A stretch of DNA of 64,000 nucleotides from Rhizobacter sp. (GTDB taxonomy: Bacteria > Pseudomonadota > Gammaproteobacteria > Burkholderiales > Burkholderiaceae_C), in assembly GCA_019635355.1 (NCBI GenBank), contig JAHBZQ010000001.1, forward strand, positions 4,030,001 to 4,094,000, given 5' to 3'. Positions 24,565 through 32,387 of the stretch are shown here, piece by piece. How positions within the stretch are numbered: position 1 is the stretch's first letter; each line of letters begins with the position of its first letter. The translations under genes were made by a program, and so were the position numbers. Under the pieces are notes generated by a model. It had not been told where the DNA came from. It saw only the letters and a list, made by a program, of their open reading frames with translations, and made no database searches.

Positions 24565-24876
24565 ATGCAAAAGCAAAAGATCCGCATTCGCCTCAAGGCG
24601 TTTGATTACAAGCTGATCGACCAGTCCGCACTGGAGATCGTCGACACCGCCAAGCGCACCGGCGCGATCGTCAAGGGCCCGGTGCCCCTGCCGACCCGCA
24701 TGCAGCGTTTCGACATCCTGCGTTCGCCGCACGTCAACAAGACGAGCCGTGACCAGTTCGAAATCCGCACGCACCAGCGTCTGATGGACATCGTCGACCC
24801 GACCGACAAGACCGTGGACGCGCTGATGAAGCTCGACCTGCCGGCTGGCGTGGACGTCGAAATCAAGCTGCAGTAA
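24565..24876 (+). CDS. rpsJ: 30S ribosomal protein S10
   Basis: Small-subunit head protein that also acts as NusE in antitermination complexes. 103 residues, normal length, starting MQKQKIRIRLKAFDYKLID with the RTGAIVKGPVPLPTR segment. It is separated from rplC by 178 nt containing a promoter, so it can be read from the tuf side while the rest of the cluster has an additional start. Confidence 0.97.
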   Translation: MQKQKIRIRLKAFDYKLIDQSALEIVDTAKRTGAIVKGPVPLPTRMQRFDILRSPHVNKTSRDQFEIRTHQRLMDIVDPTDKTVDALMKLDLPAGVDVEIKLQ

Positions 24877-24893
24877 CCCTGTTTGGCGGGCGG

Positions 24894-24923
24894 TTGCTGA
24901 GACTTCAGCTTCTGCCCTACAAT
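24894..24923 (+). promoter_or_regulatory. Sigma70 promoter between rpsJ and rplC
   Basis: TTGCTG (24894-24899), an 18-bp spacer and TACAAT (24918-24923). It lies 131 nt upstream of the rplC ATG, leaving a leader of about 125 nt. In E. coli the S10 leader responds to L4; here the corresponding leader would sit between S10 and L3. Confidence 0.6.
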
Positions 24924-25054
24924 CGCAGGCTTTTCCGGAAGCAGGTGCGCCCATTGGGCCGCAGTTTGCATTCCAACCAGTCAGCCCGGCCAATCGATGT
25001 CGGGTATCGAAACAAAGGCTTCCGAACCGCAAGGCGAGGGGGCTGGAGAACACT

Positions 25055-25726
25055 ATGAGTCTGAGCAACCGTCTCGGTTTGCTGGGCCGCAAGGTGGGCA
25101 TGATGCGCATCTTCACGGACGATGGCGACGCCATTCCCGTGACCGTGCTCGACGTGTCCAACAACCGCGTCACCCAGGTCAAGACCGCAGAGACCGACGG
25201 CTACAGCGCCATCCAGGTGGCGTTCGGCACCCGCAAAGCATCGCGCGTGTCCAAGCCTGAAGCTGGCCACCTCGCGAAAGCGGGCGTCGAAGCTGGCGAA
25301 ATCCTCAAGGAATTCCGCGTGGCTGCCGATGTGGCGTCGGGCTTCAAGCCTGGCGCGCAAGTTCCGGTGACCACCTTCGCCGTGGGCCAACTGGTGGACG
25401 TGCAAGGCACCTCCATCGGCAAGGGCTTCACCGGCACCATCAAGCGCCACAACTTCGGCTCGCAGCGCGCGTCGCACGGCAACAGCCGTTCGCACAACGT
25501 GCCGGGCTCGATCTCGATGGCGCAGGATCCGGGTCGTGTGTTCCCCGGCAAGAAGATGTCGGGTCACCTCGGTGATGTGACCAAGACCGTGCAAAACCTC
25601 GATGTGGTCCGCGTGGACGAAGCCCGCCAGCTGCTGCTGGTGCGCGGCGCCGTCCCGGGCTCGAAGAACGGCCATGTGGTCGTGAGCCCCGCCGTCAAGG
25701 TGAAGGTCAAGAAAGGAGCCCAGTAA
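25055..25726 (+). CDS. rplC: 50S ribosomal protein L3
   Basis: Early assembly protein near the peptidyl transferase centre. 223 residues, slightly longer than the E. coli 209. N-terminus LGLLGRKVGMMRIFTDDG, with the central family motif FTGTIKRHNFGSQRASHGNS. The stop TAA shares its last A with the rplD ATG. Confidence 0.97.
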   Translation: MSLSNRLGLLGRKVGMMRIFTDDGDAIPVTVLDVSNNRVTQVKTAETDGYSAIQVAFGTRKASRVSKPEAGHLAKAGVEAGEILKEFRVAADVASGFKPGAQVPVTTFAVGQLVDVQGTSIGKGFTGTIKRHNFGSQRASHGNSRSHNVPGSISMAQDPGRVFPGKKMSGHLGDVTKTVQNLDVVRVDEARQLLLVRGAVPGSKNGHVVVSPAVKVKVKKGAQ

Positions 25727-26346
25727 TGCAGCTCGAGCTCCTGAATGAACAAGGCCAGGCGACCTCCAAGGTCGACGCGCCCGACACCGTGTTCGCCCGC
25801 GACTACAACGAAGCGCTGGTGCACCAGATCGTCGTGGCCTTCCAGGCCAACGCCCGCCAAGGCACGCGCGCTCAGCTCGACCGCGCCGAGGTGAAGCACA
25901 CGACCAAGAAGCCGTGGCGCCAGAAGGGCACCGGCCGCGCTCGTGCGGGTATGTCCTCGTCGCCGCTGTGGCGTGGGGGCGGTCGCATCTTCCCGAACAG
26001 CCCGAACGAAAACTTCAGCCAAAAGGTCAACAAGAAGATGTACCGCGCCGGCATGGCCGCCATCTTCTCGCAGCTGGCCCGTGAAGGCCGCCTGGCGGTG
26101 GTCGATTCGATCTCGGTCGATTCGCCCAAGACCAAGCAACTCGCCGCCAAGCTGAAGGCCATGGGCCTGTCCAGCGTGCTGGTGATCGCCGACCAGGTGG
26201 ACGACAACCTGGCGCTGGCCTCGCGCAACCTGGCCAACGTGCTGGTCGTCGAGCCGCGCTACGCCGATCCGCTGGCCCTCGTGCACTACAAGAAGGTGCT
26301 CGTGACCAAGGCCGCGATCGAGCAACTCAAGGAGATGTTCGCATGA
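25726..26346 (+). CDS. rplD: 50S ribosomal protein L4
   Basis: Lines the exit tunnel; in E. coli also the autogenous repressor and attenuator of the S10 operon. 206 residues. The tunnel loop contains KPWRQKGTGRARAGMSSSPL, a family hallmark. It overlaps rplC by 1 nt and rplW by 4 nt. Confidence 0.97.
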   Translation: MQLELLNEQGQATSKVDAPDTVFARDYNEALVHQIVVAFQANARQGTRAQLDRAEVKHTTKKPWRQKGTGRARAGMSSSPLWRGGGRIFPNSPNENFSQKVNKKMYRAGMAAIFSQLAREGRLAVVDSISVDSPKTKQLAAKLKAMGLSSVLVIADQVDDNLALASRNLANVLVVEPRYADPLALVHYKKVLVTKAAIEQLKEMFA

Positions 26347-26669
26347 GCACCTCAACCCAAAAGCCCAAGCACGACGAAGGTCGCCTGGCCCAGGTGCTGG
26401 TCGCTCCGATCGTGAGCGAAAAGGCAACCGCCGCTGCCGAGAAGAACAACCAAGTGCTGTTCAAGGTGCTGCGCGACGCCACCAAGCCCGAGATCAAGGC
26501 CGCTGTCGAGCTGCTGTTCAAGGTCGAGGTCGAGTCCGTTCAGACCGTGGTGCAAAAAGGCAAGGTCAAGCGTTTCGGCCGTTCGGTCGGTCGCCGTGAC
26601 CACGTCAAGAAGGCCTACGTGTCGCTGAAGGAAGGCCAAGAGCTCAACTTCTCCGGGGAGGCCGCGTAA
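26343..26669 (+). CDS. rplW: 50S ribosomal protein L23
   Basis: Exit-tunnel rim protein and docking site for trigger factor and SRP. 108 residues with VLVAPIVSEKATAAAEKNNQ and the VQKGKVKRFGRSVGRRDHVKK loop spanning the tunnel. Its start overlaps the rplD stop (ATGA) and its stop overlaps the rplB start by 1 nt. Confidence 0.96.
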   Translation: MSTSTQKPKHDEGRLAQVLVAPIVSEKATAAAEKNNQVLFKVLRDATKPEIKAAVELLFKVEVESVQTVVQKGKVKRFGRSVGRRDHVKKAYVSLKEGQELNFSGEAA

Positions 26670-27493
26670 TGGCCGTCATCAAAGTCAAACCGACCTCGCC
26701 TGGCCGTCGTGGTGTGGTGAAGGTGGTGCATCCGCACCTGCACAAGGGCAAGCCGGAAGCGTCGCTCGTCGAGCCGCAATTCCAGCACTCGGGCCGCAAC
26801 AACAACGGTCACATCACGATTCGCCACAAGGGCGGTGGTCACAAGCACCACTACCGCGTGGTCGACTTCGTGCGCAACAAGGATGGCATCCCGGCAAAGG
26901 TCGAGCGCATCGAGTACGACCCGAACCGCACGGCGCACATTGCGCTGGTCTGCTACGCCGATGGCGAGCGCCGCTACATCATCGCCCCGCGCGGTCTGGA
27001 AGTGGGCTCCACCGTGATCTCGGGCGCCGAAGCCCCGATCAAGGCCGGCAACACGCTGCCTATTCGCAACATCCCCGTGGGCTCGGTGATCCATTGCATC
27101 GAGCTGCTGCCGGGCAAGGGTGCGCAGATCGCCCGTTCGGCCGGTACGTCGACGACGCTGCTGGCTCGCGAAGGTACCTACGCCCAGGTTCGCCTGCGCT
27201 CGGGTGAAGTGCGCCGCATCCACATCGATTGCCGCGCCACCATCGGTGAAGTGTCGAACGAAGAGCACAGCCTGCGCCAGTACGGCAAGGCCGGTGCGAT
27301 CCGCTGGAAGGGCATCCGCCCGACCGTCCGCGGCGTTGCCATGAACCCGGTGGATCACCCGCACGGTGGCGGCGAAGGCCGTACCGGCGAAGGCCAGGTG
27401 CCGGTGTCGCCTTGGAACACGATGACCAAGGGCTACCGCACTCGCAACAACAAGCGCACGCAGACGTTCATCGTCTCGCGTCGCAAGAAGTAA
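26669..27493 (+). CDS. rplB: 50S ribosomal protein L2
   Basis: Essential for subunit joining and peptidyl transferase centre structure. 274 residues. GRNNNGHITIRHKGGGHK and the C-terminal VAMNPVDHPHGGGEGR, which contains the critical His, are both present. It is coupled to rplW by a 1-nt overlap and followed 12 nt later by rpsS. Confidence 0.98.
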   Translation: MAVIKVKPTSPGRRGVVKVVHPHLHKGKPEASLVEPQFQHSGRNNNGHITIRHKGGGHKHHYRVVDFVRNKDGIPAKVERIEYDPNRTAHIALVCYADGERRYIIAPRGLEVGSTVISGAEAPIKAGNTLPIRNIPVGSVIHCIELLPGKGAQIARSAGTSTTLLAREGTYAQVRLRSGEVRRIHIDCRATIGEVSNEEHSLRQYGKAGAIRWKGIRPTVRGVAMNPVDHPHGGGEGRTGEGQVPVSPWNTMTKGYRTRNNKRTQTFIVSRRKK

Positions 27494-27505
27494 GGGGAAC
27501 GGCAC

Positions 27506-27784
27506 ATGACTCGTTCACTCAAGAAGGGTCCGTTCGTCGACCATCACCTTCAGGCCAAGGTCGAGAAGGCTGTTGCGACCAAGGACAAGAAGCCCATCAA
27601 GACCTGGTCGCGCCGCTCGACGATCCTCCCCGATTTCATCGGTGTGACGATCGCCGTGCACAACGGCAAGCAGCACGTGCCGGTATACGTCACGGACCAG
27701 ATGGTCGGCCACAAGCTCGGCGAATTTGCGCTCACCCGCACGTTCAAGGGCCATCCGGCTGACAAGAAGGCCAACAAGAAGTAA
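27506..27784 (+). CDS. rpsS: 30S ribosomal protein S19
   Basis: Head protein that contacts S13 and the A-site tRNA. 92 residues starting MTRSLKKGPFVDHHL, with STILPDFIGVTIAVHNGKQ and GEFALTRTFKGH. Standard length and position. Confidence 0.97.
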   Translation: MTRSLKKGPFVDHHLQAKVEKAVATKDKKPIKTWSRRSTILPDFIGVTIAVHNGKQHVPVYVTDQMVGHKLGEFALTRTFKGHPADKKANKK

Positions 27785-27795
27785 GGATGACGACG

Positions 27796-28125
27796 ATGGA
27801 AACCAAAGCTATCGTTCGCGGCGTCCGCCTCTCGGCTGACAAGGGTCGGCTGGTGGCCGACATGGTCCGCGGCAAGAAGGTGGACCAGGCGCTCAACATC
27901 CTGACGTTCACCCCCAAGAAAGCTGCCGGCATCATCAAGAAGTGCCTCGAGTCCGCGATCGCGAACGCCGAGCACAACGACGGTGCCGACATCGACGAGC
28001 TGACCGTGAAGACGATCTACGTCGAGCAAGGTGCCACGCTGAAGCGTTTCTCCGCACGTGCCAAGGGCCGCGGCAATCGCATCAGCAAGCCGACCGCGCA
28101 CATCTACATCACCGTCGGCAACTAA
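27796..28125 (+). CDS. rplV: 50S ribosomal protein L22
   Basis: Exit-tunnel protein. I choose ATG 27796 (109 residues, METKAIVRGVRLSADKGRL) over the in-frame ATG at 27787. AAGGA stands 8 nt before 27796 but directly touches 27787, and 109 residues is the usual length. The tunnel hairpin RFSARAKGRGNRI is intact. Confidence 0.95.
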   Translation: METKAIVRGVRLSADKGRLVADMVRGKKVDQALNILTFTPKKAAGIIKKCLESAIANAEHNDGADIDELTVKTIYVEQGATLKRFSARAKGRGNRISKPTAHIYITVGN

Positions 28126-28136
28126 AGGCAAAGACC

Positions 28137-29009
28137 ATGGGACAAAAAATCCACCCAACCGGGTTCCGCCTGCCGGTCACGCGCAACTGGGCCTCGCGTT
28201 GGTACGCATCGAACCAGAACTTCGCCACCATGCTGGCCGAAGACCTGAAGGTTCGTGACTACCTCAAGGCGCGCCTGAAGAGCGCTGCGGTGTCGCGCAT
28301 CCTCATCGAGCGCCCCGCCAAGAACGCCCGCATCACCATCTTCTCGGCACGTCCGGGCGTGGTGATCGGCAAGAAGGGCGAGGACATCGAAAACCTGAAG
28401 GCCGAACTGACCAAGCGTCTGGGCGTGCCGGTGGCCGTGAACATCGAGGAAGTGCGCAAGCCCGAGATCGATGCCCAACTGATCGCCGACAGCATCACCC
28501 AGCAGCTCGAGAAGCGCATCATGTTCCGTCGCGCGATGAAGCGTGCGATGCAGAACGCGATGCGCCTGGGCGCCCAAGGCATCAAGCTGATGTCGTCGGG
28601 CCGCCTGAACGGCATCGAAATCGCTCGCTGCGAGTGGTATCGCGAAGGTCGCGTGCCCCTTCACACCCTCAAGGCCGACATCGACTACGGCTTCTCCGAA
28701 GCTCACACCACTTATGGCGTGATCGGCGTGAAGTGCTGGGTCTACCGCGGTGACCGTCTCGCCAATGGCGAGCTGGCACCCCAAGCCAAGCCGGAAGTGC
28801 AGGAAGACGATCGTCGCCCGCGTCGCGGCCCCCGCCCGGGTGGCCCTGGCGCTCCCGGCGGCCGTGGTGACCGTGGCGCTCCGCGCCGTGACGGTGGCCG
28901 TCCGACCGAAGGTGCCGCTGCAGCTCCCGCTGCGCCGGCTTCCGATGCGCCCAAGGCGCCGGCCGTCAAGCGTGTGCGCAAGGCGCCCACCGAGGCCAAA
29001 GGAGAATAA
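28137..29009 (+). CDS. rpsC: 30S ribosomal protein S3 with long basic C-terminal tail
   Basis: mRNA-entry-channel protein with helicase function together with S4 and S5. The ATG at 28137 gives 290 residues, versus 233 in E. coli. The KH domain shows FSARPGVVIGKKGEDIENL. After about residue 218 a tail of some 70 residues is rich in Arg, Gly, Pro and Ala (RRPRRGPRPGGPGAPGGRG, then APAAPASDAPKAPAVKR), which is predicted to be disordered. Longer S3 tails are known in Burkholderiales. The open frame upstream of 28137 is a shadow of rplV. Confidence 0.96.
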   Translation: MGQKIHPTGFRLPVTRNWASRWYASNQNFATMLAEDLKVRDYLKARLKSAAVSRILIERPAKNARITIFSARPGVVIGKKGEDIENLKAELTKRLGVPVAVNIEEVRKPEIDAQLIADSITQQLEKRIMFRRAMKRAMQNAMRLGAQGIKLMSSGRLNGIEIARCEWYREGRVPLHTLKADIDYGFSEAHTTYGVIGVKCWVYRGDRLANGELAPQAKPEVQEDDRRPRRGPRPGGPGAPGGRGDRGAPRRDGGRPTEGAAAAPAAPASDAPKAPAVKRVRKAPTEAKGE

Positions 29010-29011
29010 GC

Positions 29012-29428
29012 ATGCTGCAACCTGCACGCAGAAAATTCCGCAAGGAACAAAAAGGTCGCAACACCGGTGTCGCCACGCGTGGCGCTGCCGTGTCGTTCGG
29101 CGACTTTGGCCTCAAGGCCACCGAGCGCGGCCGCCTGACGGCGCGCCAGATCGAAGCGGCTCGCCGCGCGATCTCGCGCCACATCAAGCGCGGTGGTCGC
29201 ATCTTCATCCGCATCTTCCCCGACAAGCCGATCTCGCAGAAGCCGGCCGAAGTCCGCATGGGCAACGGCAAGGGCAACCCCGAGTACTACGTGGCCGAGA
29301 TCGTCCCGGGCAAGGTGCTGTACGAAATCAACGGCGTGCCTGAACAGCTGGCCCGCGAAGCGTTCAAGCTGGCTTCGGCCAAGCTGCCGCTGAGCACCAC
29401 GTTCGTCGCCCGCCAAGTGGGCGCCTGA
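29012..29428 (+). CDS. rplP: 50S ribosomal protein L16
   Basis: Binds at the A-site side of the central protuberance. 138 residues starting MLQPARRKFRKEQKGRN, with the IRIFPDKPISQKPAEVRMG segment that includes the site of arginine hydroxylation in E. coli. It starts 2 nt after the rpsC stop. Confidence 0.97.
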   Translation: MLQPARRKFRKEQKGRNTGVATRGAAVSFGDFGLKATERGRLTARQIEAARRAISRHIKRGGRIFIRIFPDKPISQKPAEVRMGNGKGNPEYYVAEIVPGKVLYEINGVPEQLAREAFKLASAKLPLSTTFVARQVGA

Positions 29429-29448
29429 GGCGCGAACGGAGCATCTTT

Positions 29449-29649
29449 ATGAAAGCATCTGAACTCCGCGCCAAGGACGTTGCTGCACTCGAGAAGGAAG
29501 TGGCTGACCTGATGAAGGCCCACTTCGGTCTGCGCATGCAGAAGGCGACCCAGCAGTTGACCAACCACACGACGCTGGGCAATACCCGCCGTGACATCGC
29601 TCGTGCCAAGACCATCCTGGCCGAGAAGAAGAAAGGGGCCGCGAAATGA
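29449..29649 (+). CDS. rpmC: 50S ribosomal protein L29
   Basis: Small two-helix protein at the tunnel exit. 66 residues, MKASELRAKDVAALEKEVAD, with NTRRDIARAKTIL in the second helix. It overlaps the rpsQ start by 4 nt. Confidence 0.96.
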   Translation: MKASELRAKDVAALEKEVADLMKAHFGLRMQKATQQLTNHTTLGNTRRDIARAKTILAEKKKGAAK

Positions 29650-29939
29650 CTGCCACCGCCGGTGAAATCAAGATCGACGCTCCGGGCAAGAACCAGCGCA
29701 AGCTGGTCGGCAAGGTCGTCAGCGACAAGCGTTCCAAGACCGTCACGGTCCTGATCGAGCGTCGCACCAAGCACGAGCTGTACGGCAAGATCGTCGCCAA
29801 GTCCAGCAAGTACCACGCGCACGACGAGAAGAACGAGTACAAGCTCGGTGACACCGTCGAGATCGCTGAAAGCCGCCCGATCTCCAAGACCAAGTCGTGG
29901 GTCGTGACCCGCCTGGTCGAGAAGGCTCGCGAAGTCTGA
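29646..29939 (+). CDS. rpsQ: 30S ribosomal protein S17
   Basis: Primary 16S-binding OB-fold protein. 97 residues with an N-terminal extension of about 12 residues (MTATAGEIKIDAPGKNQ) compared with E. coli. VVSDKRSKTVTVLIER and DTVEIAESRPISKTKSW are family motifs. It is the last gene of the S10 cluster here, and a terminator follows after 37 nt, before the interrupting peroxiredoxin gene. Confidence 0.96.
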   Translation: MTATAGEIKIDAPGKNQRKLVGKVVSDKRSKTVTVLIERRTKHELYGKIVAKSSKYHAHDEKNEYKLGDTVEIAESRPISKTKSWVVTRLVEKAREV

Positions 29940-29976
29940 TCTGATCTACCCTTGCGGGGCTGAACTCCCGCAGCAA

Positions 29977-30015
29977 CGGTCGGGTGTGTCCTTTCCAGGC
30001 ACCCCGGCCGTTTTT
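29977..30015 (+). terminator. Intrinsic terminator after rpsQ
   Basis: CGGTCGGGTG and the downstream CACCCCGGCCG form a GC-rich stem with one bulge and wobble pairs, followed by TTTTT (30011-30015). It would end or attenuate the S10 transcript before the peroxiredoxin gene. Confidence 0.7.
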
Positions 30016-30052
30016 CATTCCATCTGACTCTCTTCATCGTTCGGAGGTGAAC

Positions 30053-30568
30053 ATGCTCAAGGTTGGCGACAAGCTCCCCGCAGGCGCGCTGCAGGAATTC
30101 ATCGAGGTCGAAGGCAACGGCTGTTCGATCGGCCCCAACACCTTCGACATCGCGAAAGAGACGGCCGGCAAGACCATTGCCGTGTTTGCGCTCCCCGGTG
30201 CCTACACCCCCACATGTTCGGCGCAGCACGTGCCGGGCTATGTGCAGAAGGCCGAAGAGCTGAAGAAGGTCGGTGTGGACGAGATCTGGTGCGTCTCGGT
30301 CAACGACGCCTTCGTGATGGGCGCTTGGGGGCGTGACCAGAAAACGACGGGCAAGGTGCGCATGATGGCCGATGGCAGCGCTGCCTTCGCCAACGCCACC
30401 GGCCTGACGCTGGATCTGACGTCGCGCGGCATGGGAGTGCGCTCGCAGCGCTACTCCATGCTGGTGCAAGACGGCGTGGTCAAGACGCTGAACGTCGAGG
30501 CGCCCGGCAAGTTCGAGGTGAGCGATGCCGACACCTTGCTTGAACAAGCGAAGAAGCTGAAGGCCTGA
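30053..30568 (+). CDS. Peroxiredoxin of the Prx5/AhpE-like type
   Basis: Thiol peroxidase that reduces hydrogen peroxide and alkyl hydroperoxides. 171 residues with the peroxidatic Cys55 in PGAYTPTCSAQHVPG, the Prx5 form of the TxxC motif. Two other cysteines are at about residues 24 and 80, so an intramolecular resolving Cys is possible. It has a good AGGAGG-like site (CGGAGGTGAAC). It stands between rpsQ and rplN, where ribosomal clusters are normally continuous, bounded by a terminator on each side. No dedicated promoter is obvious, so it may depend on S10 read-through. Confidence 0.93.
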   Translation: MLKVGDKLPAGALQEFIEVEGNGCSIGPNTFDIAKETAGKTIAVFALPGAYTPTCSAQHVPGYVQKAEELKKVGVDEIWCVSVNDAFVMGAWGRDQKTTGKVRMMADGSAAFANATGLTLDLTSRGMGVRSQRYSMLVQDGVVKTLNVEAPGKFEVSDADTLLEQAKKLKA

Positions 30569-30584
30569 TTTTCCAGAATGCGTT

Positions 30585-30607
30585 GCCCGTGCTTGACACG
30601 GGCTTTT
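30585..30607 (+). terminator. Intrinsic terminator after the peroxiredoxin gene
   Basis: GCCCGTG (30585-30591) pairs with CACGGGC (30597-30603) around CTTGA, followed by TTTT. The loop and 3' arm contain the -35 hexamer of the next promoter. Confidence 0.75.
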
Positions 30608-30622
30608 CCGCCGCTGCATAAT
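30593..30622 (+). promoter_or_regulatory. Sigma70 promoter of the spc cluster (rplN onward)
   Basis: A perfect TTGACA (30593-30598), an 18-bp spacer and CATAAT (30617-30622). It is 115 nt upstream of the rplN ATG. The -35 box sits inside the terminator of the preceding gene, so termination and re-initiation are packed into about 40 bp. Confidence 0.82.
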
Positions 30623-30737
30623 CCGCAGCTTCGCCGAAAACCGGTTGTCATTCCTTCGCGGGTGACGTAACGAGTCGGCTCCGCCCATACACGGGCCCAA
30701 GACTGCTTGCTTCGGCGAGACAAGTTGGGGACAGAAC

Positions 30738-31106
30738 ATGATTCAAATGCAATCGCGGCTTGACGTCGCGGACAACACTGGCGCGAAGTCCGTCCAGTGC
30801 ATCAAGGTGCTCGGCGGCTCCAAGCGTCGTTATGCCGGCATCGGTGACGTGATCAAGGTTTCCATCAAGGAAGCTGCGCCGCGTGGCCGCGTGAAGAAGG
30901 GCGAGGTCTACAGCGCCGTCGTCGTTCGCACCGCCAAGGGCGTGCGCCGCCAAGACGGTTCGCTGGTCAAGTTCGACGGCAATGCCGCTGTCCTGCTGAA
31001 CGCCAAGCTCGAGCCGATCGGCACCCGCATCTTCGGCCCGGTGACGCGTGAACTGCGCACCGAGCGTTTCATGAAGATCGTTTCGCTCGCACCCGAAGTG
31101 CTCTGA
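30738..31106 (+). CDS. rplN: 50S ribosomal protein L14
   Basis: Intersubunit bridge protein, also the target of the RsfS silencing factor. 122 residues, MIQMQSRLDVADNTGAKSVQ, with GAKSVQCIKVLGGSKRR as family signature. First gene of the spc cluster; a leader of about 110 nt precedes it. Confidence 0.97.
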   Translation: MIQMQSRLDVADNTGAKSVQCIKVLGGSKRRYAGIGDVIKVSIKEAAPRGRVKKGEVYSAVVVRTAKGVRRQDGSLVKFDGNAAVLLNAKLEPIGTRIFGPVTRELRTERFMKIVSLAPEVL

Positions 31107-31127
31107 GCTGCGGTTGGAGAAAGCTGA

Positions 31128-31460
31128 ATGAACAAGATTCGCAAAGGCGACCAGGTCATCGTGTTGACCGGCCGCGACAAGGGCAAGCGTGGCACGGTGC
31201 TGTCGCGCGAAAGTGAAGACCGCATCGTGGTCGAAGGCGTGAACGTGGTGAAGAAGCACGTCAAGCCGAACCCGATGAAGGGGACGACCGGCGGTGTCGT
31301 CGACAAGACCCTGTCGATCCACCAGTCCAACGTCGCCATCTTCAACCCTGCCACCGGCAAGGCCGATCGCGTGGGCATCAAGTTGGTGGCCGACGCCAAG
31401 ACCAACAAGACCACCAAGGTCCGCGTCTTCCGCTCCAGCGGCGACGAAATCAAGGCGTAA
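31128..31460 (+). CDS. rplX: 50S ribosomal protein L24
   Basis: Assembly initiator protein. 110 residues with a KOW motif at the start (KGDQVIVLTGRDKGKRGTV) and NVVKKHVKPNP. Slightly longer than the E. coli 104. Confidence 0.96.
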   Translation: MNKIRKGDQVIVLTGRDKGKRGTVLSRESEDRIVVEGVNVVKKHVKPNPMKGTTGGVVDKTLSIHQSNVAIFNPATGKADRVGIKLVADAKTNKTTKVRVFRSSGDEIKA

Positions 31461-31465
31461 TCAGC

Positions 31466-32047
31466 ATGGCCAAGCAACAAGCCCAAGCCGCCCAAGCAGG
31501 CGTGCCCGCAGCCCGTCTGCAGAAGGTCTACCGTGAGACCATCGCTCCGGCGCTCATCGAGAAGTTCGGCTACAAGTCGCCGATGCAGGTTCCTCGCATC
31601 ACCAAGATCACGCTCAACATGGGTGTGAGCGAAGCGGTGTCCGACAAGAAGGTCATGGAACACGCCGTGGGCGACCTGACCAAGATCGCCGGCCAGAAGC
31701 CCGTGGTCACCAAGAGCAAGAAGGCCATCGCCGGCTTCAAGATCCGTGACGGTGTGCCCATCGGCTGCATGGTCACCCTGCGTGGCGTCCAGATGTATGA
31801 ATTCCTGGACCGCTTCGTGACGATCGCGCTGCCCCGCGTGCGCGACTTCCGCGGCATCTCGGGCCGTTCGTTCGATGGTCGTGGCAACTACAACATCGGC
31901 GTCAAAGAACAGATCATCTTCCCCGAGATCGAGTACGACAAGGTGGATGCGCTGCGTGGTCTGAACATCAGCATCACGACGACCGCGAAGAGCGACGACG
32001 AGTGCAAGGCACTGCTGTCGGCCTTCAAATTCCCGTTCAAGAACTGA
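31466..32047 (+). CDS. rplE: 50S ribosomal protein L5
   Basis: Central protuberance protein that binds 5S rRNA and P-site tRNA. 193 residues against 179 in E. coli; the excess is an N-terminal Ala/Gln-rich extension (MAKQQAQAAQAGVPAARLQK). The family motifs PRITKITLNMGVSEA and IGVKEQIIFPEI are present. It starts 5 nt after rplX. Confidence 0.96.
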   Translation: MAKQQAQAAQAGVPAARLQKVYRETIAPALIEKFGYKSPMQVPRITKITLNMGVSEAVSDKKVMEHAVGDLTKIAGQKPVVTKSKKAIAGFKIRDGVPIGCMVTLRGVQMYEFLDRFVTIALPRVRDFRGISGRSFDGRGNYNIGVKEQIIFPEIEYDKVDALRGLNISITTTAKSDDECKALLSAFKFPFKN

Positions 32048-32054
32048 GGCGGCC

Positions 32055-32360
32055 ATGGCTAAAACTTCCCTCATCCAGCGCGAACTGAAGCGCGAGCAAC
32101 TGGTCGCCAAGTACAAGAAGAAGTACGACGAGCTCAAGGCCACTGCCAACGACGCGAAGAAGTCCGACGAAGAGCGCTACGCCGCCCGTCTGGCTCTGCA
32201 GCAGCTGCCCCGCAACGCCTACCCGACCCGCCAGCGCAACCGCTGCGAACTGACCGGCCGCCCCCGTGGCACGTTCCGCAAGTTCGGTCTGGCCCGCAAC
32301 AAGATCCGCGAACTGGCCTTCAAGGGTGACATCCCCGGTGTCATCAAGGCGAGCTGGTAA
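32055..32360 (+). CDS. rpsN: 30S ribosomal protein S14 (zinc-independent form)
   Basis: Late-assembling head protein. 101 residues, the long form without the CxxC zinc pairs. The C-terminal RNRCELTGRPRGTFRKFGLA is diagnostic. A zinc-independent S14 combined with a zinc-binding L36 further downstream is a common proteobacterial mixture. Confidence 0.97.
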   Translation: MAKTSLIQRELKREQLVAKYKKKYDELKATANDAKKSDEERYAARLALQQLPRNAYPTRQRNRCELTGRPRGTFRKFGLARNKIRELAFKGDIPGVIKASW

Positions 32361-32387
32361 TCGGCACGACGATCAGGAGATATTCGA

